A stretch of DNA of 64,000 nucleotides, taken from positions 682,001 to 746,000 of the forward strand of contig JAITYX010000006.1 of NCBI GenBank assembly GCA_021018815.1, given 5' to 3'. Source of the DNA: Talinum fruticosum (taxonomy: Eukaryota > Streptophyta > Magnoliopsida > Caryophyllales > Talinaceae). Both the position numbers and the translations under genes were made by a program. Below are positions 48,789-59,387 of the stretch, one piece after another; position 1 is the first letter of the stretch, and each line of letters opens with the position of its first letter. The notes beneath the pieces are model-generated. The model made no database searches and was not told the origin of the DNA. It saw nothing but the letters and a program-made list of their open reading frames with translations.

Positions 48789-50940
48789 GCGGACCTTAAT
48801 TGATGCACTTAACAAAATTGAGGTCTCTCCTAAAATCACGCCCGAGGACGTAATAGGATTCGTTAATGATGGGGACAAAACCATTACCACCGACAAGAAA
48901 GATCTCCCTAAAGAAGACATGCACATAGCAATGCTCTTTATTCAATCGTAACTTGCATTAACAAGTTCATTCCCCTAACCTTAGTAGACAACGGATCTTC
49001 CGTGAATGTTTATCCTTGGAGGACTCCCAAAAGGTTGGGCATCGGAGAGTAACGGCTCTCTAAATAGACTGTTCATCTCCGAGCTTATGATAATTCTAAA
49101 AGGGCAGTCTTAGGAACGATGACTTTACCCATTAATGTGGGGCAAATAATGAAGAACATTGACTTCCAAGTCCTAGACATTCCAGCTATCTTTAATTTTC
49201 TTCTAGAACTCCCTTGGTTACATGACTATCGAGCAAGTGCCCTCTACACTACACCAGAAAGTTAAGATGATCATCAAAGGTTAGGTTGTCATCAACGGGG
49301 ACAATCTCTATGCCACAATCACCTCCAAAGAATCTTTCGTCGAAATTGAACATGACACCGATGATGAAGAACTTTATGGGTTTGAGACTATCATTCCTTT
49401 GGACAAGGATGAAGCACCTGTAAACTTTAATCCTTATGGCAACCTTAGTGTCCACTCGATGCTTAAGAAGAAAGGGTATTTTCAAGGCTTAGTCTGCAGG
49501 TCGGAGGGCATAACACCCTATCTTTCCACCTCTTTAACACACCAACAACTATATGTTTGGGCTAGGTTATCAATCTATGACTAAGGAAATAGCTCAAGCC
49601 AAGTGGGAAATTCAAACTAGGAGGAGTGCACCTAAATACTCCATCCCATCAAATCTGTTTCCTCATACCCAAAATGGGTAGTTCCTGAAAGAAGGGGACA
49701 ACTTCCTCTACTACGGCTTTCCCGAGCCTTATTACCTTAAAGAAAAGGGCATTCTGGTACCCAATTTAGAAATTTTTAGTGACTACCATGTATTGGAAAA
49801 GGAGGCACCCTGCCTCCTCTATGAGGGACAATCCACACCACACTAAAGCAATTTGGTTGGGAGTAATATCTTTGGTTTGCTATTTGGACAGGGGAAGAAC
49901 TTAGAGAGGAATTCGGTTTCAAAACTGTCCCGAGCCATGTCGCACCCGCAATTTGATCCATCCAGATTCATCACCGACGTCGACGCCGAAGGGTCTAAAC
50001 ATATTACTTGGATCAATGCTAAGGAGGGCTAAAAATTTTCTTTTAGCTTAGGAGAGCATCCCATTCTTAAGTCTAAAACTAGGGCTTTTATTTCGTTTAT
50101 GTTAGTTCATCTTCCAGTTCTATTGTTTCTAATTCCACAATTTCTGTTTCTAAGTCCGATGTACTCATTTCCTCATTGAATAAGATGAACCTTTCTACTT
50201 ACTCTTTTCCTTCTCCTATCTTTAATTGTTTTGCCTCTAATGATGAACAAGAAATCCCTAAAGAATTAATAAAAGTTATGGAAGATCATGAAATTCGCTC
50301 ACCAATAATAGAGTAAATAATAAAAATTAATGTAGGATCTGTTTATCAACCCCAAGAGGTCAAAATTAGGAAAACACTCGGATCCAAAAGAGCGAAGCGA
50401 TTGACTTCGCTCCTTACCGAATTCGTCTTTGCATGGTCCTACAAAGACATGCCAGGGATAGATCCAAGTATAGCAGAACATAGAATTCCACTTCACAAAG
50501 ATGCCAAGTCTGGTTAAACACAAGCTCGGGAGGATGAAAGTTGAATGGCCATTGAAAATCAACGAAGAGGTTTAGAAACAATGAAAGGTTGGGTTTCTCA
50601 AAGTGGTCCACTACCCTTAGTGGGTAGCAAACATAATTCCGGTCCCAAAGAAAGATGACAGGGTTTGGATGTGTGCCGACTTCGGGGACTTAAAATAAGG
50701 TGAGCTCTAAACATGATTTGCCGCTGCCCGACATTGACATCTTCTTAGATAATACAATGGGATATGCCTTTCTCTCATTTGTGGACAGTTATATTGGGTA
50801 CAATCAGGTGAAAATGGTCGAGGAAGACATGGAGAAGGCAACCTTTATCACTCAATGGGGGACATACTATTATGTGGTAATGTCATTTGGGCTAAAAAAT
50901 GTCGGAGCAACTAACTTCTTGACCCTTGTCCTTCCAATAG
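48789..50940 (+). pseudogene. Tat protease and RT 5' part, element 1
   Basis: Collinear with 12305-14400 of element 2. Protease: ITCINKFIPLTLVDNGSS-like residues at about 48945-49010 with Asp kept, then the KVKMIIKG- and EEIEHDTDDEELYGF-like segments. Linker at 49399-49560. RT: LLTEFVFAWSYKDMPGIDPS-like at about 50410, then YIGYNQVKMVEEDMEKATFI and TQWGTYYYVVMSFGLKNVGA at 50840-50910. The YVDD box and everything after are missing: at 50941 the sequence jumps to the start of the antisense gene. Confidence 0.8.
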
Positions 50941-51105
50941 GATGAGCCTTTCTTTTAGACATATTTGAAGGGTTGTGTTTGTGAAAACTAACTAGTTTTC
51001 TCAAGGCAAGAAGGAACAAAACTAGAAGCAAGACAAGAGCAAAGCTAGAGCAAGAGAGGAGTAAGTGAAGTGTGCAAAATGAACATATTAATCCTTACTT
51101 TTATA
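50941..51105 (-). pseudogene. Stub of the antisense PMD gene, element 1
   Basis: On the minus strand: TATAAAA at 51105-51099, then ATG at 50962 giving MSKRKAH before the deletion junction. It matches the start of the antisense gene in element 2 (MSRKRLI, 42935), with the same spacing from the TATA box. Confidence 0.7.
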
Positions 51106-51401
51106 GACAAACTCCGCCAACACATGCTAAACACAAAAAGACAAAAGTTAAAAAAGCAAAAGGAGAAGAGGGAATTCGACAACGACGCCGGGCAGTGCCT
51201 ACCAAAGGCTGGTCGGCGGCTGGACACAAGGCCTAACGGCGTCCCATCGGCGGCAGATTTACAGCCCTAGCTGGTGGTCTAGCTTAAGAAGTCACATCGG
51301 GCGTGGTAAGTGAATTCTTGGCACCATGTGCATGCAAATGGATCTTTGGACCCACCACGTCCGCTTTGTAGATCGATTTTTAGATTATTTTTAACTCGGT
51401 C
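51106..51401. other. Upstream region of antisense gene stub, element 1
   Basis: Non-coding, collinear with 43072-43375 of element 2. It lies between the antisense TATA box and the PPT. Confidence 0.6.
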
Positions 51402-51412
51402 AAAGTGGGGGC
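51402..51412 (+). other. Polypurine tract of Tat element 1
   Basis: AAAGTGGGGGC, four bases before the 3' LTR. Confidence 0.75.
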
Positions 51413-51416
51413 TAAC

Positions 51417-52661
51417 TATAAACACCTAAAATGTGTCATCCTTATCTCCTTTATTTTTATAATTTATTTTGTTGTCTCGATGATGAAATCTCGGTCTTGT
51501 TTGTGGATTTGGATCGCAGATGGTATTTGATTGTTATGACGGAAGTCGATAAACCACAAAAAACCCTTTAGTACCAAATAAATAACCTTTTTCCTTGGGT
51601 CGACTTGAAAATCCTTTCTCCTTTGAACGGTCCAAGCTTAAGTCAACCCCTCTAGAGTCAATGGTGGTCGGCGTCACGTACAATTGTTTAGTACGCTCAA
51701 AACATTGTGTTTCGTCATCAGCATCCAACGAAGACATAGAACTAAGTCATCTCGTACGACATCATCAAGGCTGAAGCCATGTTTCATGATTAGAAACATC
51801 AAACCGCTTTATTTTGCTCCAAGAAGACATAGAGTTTATGCCCACAAAACAACGTCGTTAAGTCCTACGCCACGTATAAGACTCAACTTCACCTAAAATG
51901 CTGCATTTTGTTCGAGTCTTGCTGTAACACGAAAGAAGCTGAAGGACCAAACAATGCCCGTTTGGTCCGGCGCCGCACACCACGGTTCGGATCCCTAGAT
52001 CCTGGTTCTATCTTTTTTTTGTCTCTGCTTTTTTGTGATTATCTTCAGGTGGTTCATGCTCATTTTGGATTGCTACTTAAGCCTTAACATAGGTCATTTG
52101 TGACCTAACCATTCCTAATAAATAGATAGCATAGGCTCTCATTTTGGAAATGGCTCATTCCTATGCGTAATGTCGCTGAAGCTAAACTAAGAGCTACCGA
52201 AAAACCTTACGAGTATTATGATCTCTTGGTTTTTTTAGCCGACTCTTATCATACTCCCTACATCCAAACCCCGATACTCCATCAATCACACATCCTTTTG
52301 CATACTTTCACAAAAACTCACAAAAAGGCCCTCTCAATTCACCACTATCGCACTTTTAAATCCAGATTCGAGATGCATATCAGCGAGTGGGACAACCCGG
52401 GCACCAATTCGGCCTTCACTATGGTTTATTTAATTTTATTTATTGTTTTCGTATTGTGGAGAAAAGATGTATCGCATTTAAGTTCCTCCCAGCCCTAGTG
52501 TAACTTTTATTTTCACTTTCATTTCTTTTCACTTTTCTTTTCGGTTCTTTATTACTTTCGTTTATCGTTTTTCATATCTCGCTTTATCGCTTTTGTTAGC
52601 GTGCTTTGATTGCTTTTAATTTCATATCTCGTTATGTTATGTGCCTATTTTTAATATGTTA
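51417..52661 (+). repeat. 3' LTR of Tat element 1, truncated
   Basis: It starts TATAAACACCTAAAATG and follows the 5' LTR to TTTTTAATATGTTA, then stops where a PMD-gene copy begins. About 600 bp of the LTR 3' end are missing. TATA is mutated to TAATAAATAG near 52117. Confidence 0.8.
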
Positions 52662-52983
52662 AATGAGTTAATCCGGCCATTAGACCGACAAAGAAGGCCG
52701 CGACCTAGCCGTTTACCAAATTCAATCATCGGGCCCCGCCGTAGGTTGGTCCATGATTCACATCAAAGAAAAATATAACATAAAATCTTTTGGACCACGA
52801 TAGTCTAAAATTGAGTGCTTAATGAATTACCATTCCACTTCGTTTAAAGCCCGCCATAGTAAAGGCAAGTTTGGCTTGTTTTCATTGTGTATGAAAGGCT
52901 TTAGCCCATGAAACAGACCGTAGGGAAAACTGGATGATTATTTGAGCCAAGTGAAAATTGTGGGAAATACTCATAAAGCCACG

Positions 52984-53059
52984 ATCGAAGGTTAACCACA
53001 AGAATGAGAAAATGTAGCAACTCAAGACAAATGCAAGGATTAAATAGAAGAGATTGTAC
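52984..53059 (-). other. Intron-like gap in the third PMD copy (76 bp)
   Basis: Donor ATAGAG|GTACAATCTC is intact. The acceptor AG has become AT (CTTCGAT|CGTGGC). Position and length match 41947-42025. Confidence 0.6.
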
Positions 53060-53079
53060 CTCTATAATGCTCCACGAGT

Positions 53080-53370
53080 CGGAAAGAGGAATATAGTTGA
53101 CATTTTGTGCCTCCGAGACCATGTGTCGAATGCCCTAGTACAAGCCCTTCATCAAGCAAGTATAGGCGGACACTTCCTAATTTAAATCTTTGATCTTATC
53201 CAAGTCCACCAAATTAATCAAATAACGGAAAGAGGAATATAGTTGACATTTTGTGCCTTTGAGACCGTGTGTCGGATGCCCTAGTATAAGCCATTCATCA
53301 AGCAAGTATAAGCGGACACTTCCTTATTAAATCTTTGATCTCGTCCAAGTCCACCAAATTAATCAAATAA
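53080..53370 (-). repeat. 146-bp tandem duplication in PMD copy
   Basis: Units 53080-53225 and 53226-53370 both start CGGAAAGAGGAATATAGTTG and both end CCACCAAATTAATCAAATAA, with a handful of differences. Confidence 0.9.
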
Positions 53371-54185
53371 TGGACATAGACCTTGCTACTATAGTCCGAC
53401 AAAATGGACACGCTCAAGCATAAGAGCAAGCAATATCCTAGCTTATAGCTTAGGATCATGTTAAGCCCACTCATGGTCCTCAAGGACGGAATAGGGAAAT
53501 TGAATGGAAATTCACCCAAATGGGTGAAGCAGAAAGGCACGATTTTATACAATTCCCGATCATAAACCAACAGTTCACTCGACCGTAAGCACGAGAAAGT
53601 CTAACTAGGTAATAGTCATCTCCCCAAAAGGGAGGTGAAAGGTGTTGGTAATGTCACAAAATCACTCACTAATCGCCGTAGTAATGCCTCAATCTGTAAT
53701 ATTACACAAGCTACATAAAGAAGTGAGAAGGGAACCAAACATGGCAAACATCATGGTTTGTTCAATGGGGAAATTAAATCCATTGAGGGCATCAATGAAC
53801 TTCCATATGGCTCCGCCACCTCTCATAGTATCCCCTATAGTGCAAACTAAGAAAATATCTTATTAAAATGCCACACTAGCATTAACACAAAAGAATATCA
53901 AAGGAGATAATTATCGTTGCGTAAATGACCAAAGAAGAAACGTAGCAATCGGCATGTTAGGATCCCACTCTTAATATAGATACTATTCTCCCTCAAAGAA
54001 TGAATCTTGAATCACATCTTTAATTCTTGTCCTTTTCTTTGTTTTTTTTTTTTATCAAGGAAAAACCACAATAGTTTTTTCCAAGGAATGAGAGAAGCTA
54101 AGAAGAAGCACAGAGAAAGAAGGTAGAAAAACAAGGGGTGAGGTGCAAATGACACCCCGAGGTTGCCTCTTTTTATAAGAAAATG

Positions 54186-55770
54186 TAACATCTTGCTCTC
54201 ACCAATGGAGTATTACATCATCAGGTTTCCTCAAAGGAACCCTTAAGGCTAGTTAGGACCTCAAGTTTGGTTCGCTAGTTACTTAAAATGATTGATGTGT
54301 CTTTTTATCTATTTTGAGAATTAGTTAGAAAATTTCGACATAATTCCATTTAAAATTTGGTATTACCCTAGGCTTATAGTCTACACCGGGATAAGATGTT
54401 ATAATAATAATACTAAAGCTCAACGAGCCACACATTTGGAGATCAACAACAACCTCAACTCGATGATCACATGCCGCAATCCAGCTAATATACATTTAAA
54501 ATTTGAATCTAATTATCCTATAACACAACTTATATAAACTACATAAACAAATAACATGTACTAGTGTGACTCTCTTTTTGAAATCTAACATTCACAATAT
54601 TATTTAAGTAGCTTTGAGGTTTCCAGAGAAACAACACAAATACAATCCAATGAAATATGAAATTTAATCGTTCCAATGTTAATAAAAGTAAGCTATGAAA
54701 ATAGTAACAAAAGTTAACGCGTTTCGGCCTCCTCTTTATCATCATTTCGTACATCTACTCACTCGAATTATTGGGCTCGAGGAGCAAATTTTACAAATGA
54801 GTGGCAAATAATGGACTTGAAAGTTAGAATTTCAAAACCTATTTCAAAATGGACACCAATATCTCAACTATATACCTAAGCAATCAACATAATAACTTTC
54901 TCATTATGCCCACATATATACTTGACAATTAAAGAATTTTCATACCGAACAATTCAATAACATAAAATAAGATCATGTCAATGTAGGCAAGTTAAATAAC
55001 TTCATTCCAGAGCATACGTAATCCAAATAATTTTAGTCTTTATCAGCTACTCCCTTATTTACATACTAAGCTCACCAAGTCCAAATATATCCTAGATTTT
55101 TCAATTATGCACGTCACATGATATTCTAGTTCCTTATCCTCTAAAACTAAACAGAGTTGATGTTTAAGCTAGTTGTTAGTAAATCGTCCATAATTGCATT
55201 AACAAGCAAGGTGCACAATAGTGACAAAGTACTAAAAATTGTAATGATAACATGCGGACTAGGAAATCAATTGTAGGGATGACAATAGATGGGAATCGAA
55301 AATAGAATCAAGACATAACAATCAAAATGGAATTAGAAGTGAATAAGACAACACCAAGAGAAGCAAGAAACAATATGCAATATTAACCTAAGCAATGACA
55401 AGTATTCAACAAACTCATAGTAACCATAATCGATGATAGAAGGTTCTATGTCTTCTTTTCTTATTATGGATGTTTAAACCTAAAATCTTTATATGAGACT
55501 AAAATATATCTAACTTCGATAAACATGCAATTAAAATAACACATTTTTAGATATGATTTTAAAATATTACCTAGGGAAAAGTCTTTTGCAAGATCAATTA
55601 CAACACACACAAGTAATATGTAACATCTTTATCATATCCCGCATTTTACATCAAAACATGAATATGTGCATAAATATTAATGAAGTGATAGATTTAAACA
55701 ATCCATTGCTACCAACAAGGATTGGAAGGATCTTATCAACGTCCATGAATGATAAATCATACAATTAGAT
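54186..55770 (-). repeat. Chromovirus LTR fragment, minus strand
   Basis: The left end TGTAACATC...GGAGTATTACATC is the inverted counterpart of the 3' end of the LTR at 43588-46688, and similarity continues past 54500 (AACGAGCCACACA, ATCACATGCCG). Homology is hard to follow beyond about 54550. The other LTR end is not seen before the CACTA sequence. No genes are recognisable in it. Confidence 0.55.
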
Positions 55771-57347
55771 CCGCTCTTCATAGACAAACTTGGGATTTGC
55801 GGGGCCCGAATCGAATATCCAATTGCTTCGATTTATTTTCGGATTGATATCGATTTGGCTTGCCGAACTCCACATCAAGATCCTTCACTTGCTCATATAT
55901 TTGATGTCCTATTGATGGAGTTGGAGCATAATCCATCTCGGCTTTACCATTGAAAGCCTTCTTTTTCTTACGATATTGATGGGAAAAGGGAAAAAACTTT
56001 CGATGTCTAAGATAGGCCGTCTTTATTCCATGCTTGAGTTGATAGGAGTAAGTACCCTCTGCATAAATGGGGCATGCCTTGTGTCCTTTGACGATGTATC
56101 CGAACAAGTTTTCATACGTGAGGAAGTCATTGATTGTGGTGAAGATCATAGCTCGCGATGTAAATTTTCTTGACGGTATGCATCGTAAACCGATATACCT
56201 TCATCCCGCAAAAGCTTAAAATCTTCAACAAAAGGCGCCAAGTACACATCTATATCATTTCTCGGTTGTTTATGCCCAGAAATAAGCATTGACAACATAA
56301 TGTACTTGCGCTTCATACACAACAAGGCGGTAGGTTGTAGATAGCCAAAAGAACGGGCCAACAGTTATGCTTGCTACTTAGGTCACCGTGGGGTTTATTC
56401 CGTCCGTACAAAGACCCGGACGTGGATTTCGTGCTTCCCTAACAAATTCCGAGAATAGTGAATCGATCTTCTTCTATTGAGGAGAATCGGCAAGGTGACG
56501 TAGCTTGTCATCACGAGACTCTTTCGTCGGCATGCCACGTCAAATTCTTCGCATCGGTTGGACTTGAAAAAAGCCACTTAAAGCTCGGTATTATCGGCAA
56601 TTACAACAACACCATTGTGGGAAGTCCCTCAACATTCTCTTCATCAATGTTTTTGCTCGAGGTACACCACACTTAGGACATTCGTGTCTATGTGCATGTT
56701 CTTTTCGGTACAATGTGCAATCGTTGGGGTAGGCATATATCTTCTTATACACCATGCCCATTCGACACAACATCCTCTTCATCTCATATGTACGGTTGGG
56801 AAGGACATTATATTCTGGTAGTATGTCTTTAACCACAACTTGCAAATCCGTGAAACTTTTGTCACTCCAACCATTAGCCATTTTCAAGTTCATCAACCTC
56901 AACATAGTTGATAAATGGGTATATTTATCACACCCCGGTAAAGAGGTTTATCCGAATAGGCTAACAACTCGCTCCAATATGTGTGGTTGATCAACTAAAT
57001 CACGTTCTACTCCACGAACTAGATCTTGAGGTCGATCTTCTAATTCCATACTAGTATCGGCTTCATTTTCATCATAACCTTCATCTTCCTCTCGTACGGG
57101 TATATTGACAAACTCTCTTCCCCATACCATACCCATACCTTATAAGTTGTGTCAAACCCAAGCTGATATAGGTGATCTTTTACAATTTTAGGGAAATCTT
57201 GACGAGTTGAAACACCTAAAACATGGACAGAATATGGACTTTTCTCCGAATTTGGGGGCATATTTGACTGGCAATCTCTAGAAACTTGTTAACACCATCA
57301 CGATATTCTACACTCCTCCTATCGTTATAAGCCCATGCTTGATCCAT
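55771..57347 (-). pseudogene. CACTA (En/Spm) TNP2-type transposase, 5' part
   Basis: Minus strand from ATG at 57347: MDQAWAYNDRRSVEYRDGVN and VKDHLYQLGFDTTYKVWVWY (transposase-associated domain). TNP2 blocks follow: MLRLMNLKMANGWSDKSFTD, VLPNRTYEMKRMLCRMGMVY, CPKCGVPRAKTLMK (about 56905-56640); RKYIMLSMLISGHKQPRNDI and DVYLAPFVEDFKLLRDEGIS (56325-56200); TINDFLTYENLFGYIVKGHK, ACPIYAEGTYSYQLKHGIKT and LRHRKFFPFSHQYRKKKKAF (56149-55950). It stops after the QVKDLDVEFGKPN part, so the C-terminal half is missing. Frameshifts and stops lie between blocks. Confidence 0.85.
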
Positions 57348-58582
57348 ACCTTACCCATAAACACAAGAAGCAATTCACCACATGTAGTTCGAGAAATAAG
57401 TACTTACACACAAATAAATACGACATGAGCCTAAGATCCTTTTACAGGGATAGATGGTCCTAAACCCATTCAAGAATAATATGACCCTAGATCGTGTAAC
57501 AAAATCTTATCATACATTTGACAAAATTCCAGCGGCATTTTCCCCTAATTCTTCAAGTACAACATATGAAAACGAATTAGCTAATGTGTATATCCTTACT
57601 TAATTGTATGGTAATAGAAGTAAAGATACACACATCAAACCCATCGTCATCATAATTGCCCCGAAAAATGACAGGGAAAATGAGCACCATGATATCTTAT
57701 CAAATTTATGATTAGATTATAATAGCCACACAACCTATTATCGTATTATTTCTCAAACTGTCCAACATAGGCAATTCAAAAACTTATACATACCAAGCTA
57801 ATATCCTAAACACTATACGCAAATTTATGTACATACCGCGACCTAGGATAACTTGTTATGTACGGATGTTTGAATGAGTTCTCTATGCTTATGAAATGCA
57901 TACGATAATTTAATGAAGCATGCCATTAATCGAATAATATGAAAAAGAATAAAGCCCTATATCCAAATTATCTTTCTATTTCTCTAAATCTCTAACATTT
58001 CACGAATTTCCAACTTAATAAACTAAACAAATGTACCCACATTCTCAACATTCACACATTCTCAAACATTTTTCAACAAAGATTTAACATTTCAACGATC
58101 CCAAACATTACCCACATTCTCAACATTCACATCATAACCCCAAATATGTTCACCATTTAATTATATTAAATCTTGTAAATAACTTACAGCAGAAAAATAA
58201 GATAGGATAAAGATTCATATCGTAAGAACGAGGAAAACAATGGCGACAATGAACACCGAAACCAACGGCGACAATGAACAATGAAACCAACATCGACAAC
58301 AACGACACACATAACCACCGACGGCAAATACTAAGACAGCTACAAGACAGAGGAGAGATGATGAGTGAGTGAAATGGAAATTAAACAACAAGAAGAACAA
58401 CAACGCCGATTACTTATCAACGAGTCCGAGCGGATCTAGATCTCGAGTTGTGGACGAAAGCAAACAAGTGGAGAACGATAAGGCCGAGAGTAAATAGCAG
58501 ATGAAGTGGGCGGGGAAAGAGCAGGTACGTTCTCGGGTTTTTTAGATTTGTTCCGAAAGAAATTTGACGATGATTCTTTACT
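57348..58582 (-). other. CACTA upstream region
   Basis: No coding signal. A+T rich, with repeated ACATTCTCAACATT-type words near 58040-58130. Confidence 0.5.
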
Positions 58583-58621
58583 AGAACCGTTGTCATATGT
58601 AACATATGACGATGGTTCTAT
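58583..58621. repeat. Near-perfect palindrome in CACTA subterminal region
   Basis: TAGAACCGTTGTCATATGT pairs with the following AACATATGACGATGGTTCTA with few mismatches. Related words (CATATGACAACGGTTCTA, ATCGTCGGCATATG) recur to 58705. Typical CACTA subterminal motifs. Confidence 0.75.
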
Positions 58622-58786
58622 GAAAAGAACCGTCATCCACAAATGCCCAACACATATGACAACGGTTCTAATGTGAGAATCGTCGGCATATGTGCTTCGT
58701 AACGCCGGTTATTTACAAAAATACCAGCCGTCCAGTTTTCATGACGGTTTGTCCCTTCAACCATCGTTGAAGACCCACCGTTAAAA

Positions 58787-58804
58787 GTGGTTTCTATAGT
58801 AGTG
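58787..58804 (-). repeat. CACTA terminal inverted repeat
   Basis: Minus-strand CACTACTATAGAAACCAC. Confidence 0.75.
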
Positions 58805-59208
58805 TTGGCATGTTAACCGCATGATTATCCGATCTAATGCATGAATGAGATTGATTATATGCTTTCAGTGAATAACAAGTAGATCGGTTGAATTATAATG
58901 AGACCGAGCTATGCGTTATAATTTTCTAAGTGTGTTTTGAGTCACTTAGACACCTTACTGAGTCGGACTCGGTTTGTTAGAAAAATAGACATCAAAATTC
59001 CGAGATCATCTCTAGACCAATGGAGAATCTCATAAATGTTTTAGAAAATTTCTTTTCTCTCTCTAGTATGTGATCGATCCGGAAAACAAGCCGTTAGAGG
59101 GAAGCGGACAAGGAGCTAGCCATTACACTCGGAAGACTTAATGGTTTGCTAACGACTACTTGGAGGGCCGAGTTAAAAAGGCGCTCATTTAATAAAAGCA
59201 TGTGTTCT

Positions 59209-59218
59209 ATAAATAGCA
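59209..59218 (+). promoter_or_regulatory. TATA box upstream of SIRE 3' ORF (plus copy)
   Basis: CTATAAATAG, about 175 bp before the ATG at 59388, followed by a CT-rich leader. Matches 29669-29678 of the minus copy. Confidence 0.6.
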
Positions 59219-59387
59219 CCACTTCTTTTTCTTTCGTTCACTTTGCTATTTATTGCTCTCACATTGGTCTCTTTACTCTCATACTCAAACTTTCTTGCAC
59301 TCAACTCTCTCTCTCTTTCTCTCGATCATCCGCTCTACTCTCTCTACTCTTCACTATCTTGCTATTAATCTCTTTCTCTCTTTCTTT

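Larger units (their letters stand above)
5170..52661 (+). mobile_element. Tat-type Gypsy retrotransposon, element 1 (split by element 2)
   Basis: The outer Tat element has a 5' LTR (5170-7074), primer site, leader, and gag to 10132, then the insertion of element 2 (10133-48783). It resumes with protease and RT (48789-50940), an antisense promoter stub, PPT and 3' LTR (51417-52661). The gag/protease sequence either side of element 2 is collinear with the unbroken stretch 12240-12340 of element 2. Most of pol after the RT is deleted and the 3' LTR is truncated. Confidence 0.75.
52662..54185 (-). pseudogene. Third copy of the antisense PMD-type gene
   Basis: Minus strand. A TATAAAA lies at 54177-54171. 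A segment near 53640-53570 is the counterpart of the FHLSFREMTITPFDF region (FHLPFWGDDYY, frame-shifted), followed by WFMIGNCIK / VYDRELYK. HMVSEAQNVNYIPLSDSWSI leads to an intron-like gap, then WLYEYFPQFSLGSNNHPVF. It contains a 146-bp tandem duplication. Both ends are cut: by the 3' LTR of element 1 on the left and a chromovirus LTR on the right. Its parent element is unknown. Confidence 0.65.
55771..58804 (-). mobile_element. CACTA transposon, truncated at its 3' side
   Basis: The minus-strand 5' end is at 58804 with CACTACTATAGAAACCAC, followed by inverted subterminal motifs and a 1.4-kb upstream region, then the TNP2 gene. The opposite terminal repeat is not found. The element joins the last codons of a SIRE-like pol on the right (58805 on). 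Confidence 0.75.

Noticed and set aside
54539..55768. Several 60-70-residue frames
   Set aside because: A+T-rich sequence in a decayed LTR with no family resemblance and no conservation with the copy at 43588.
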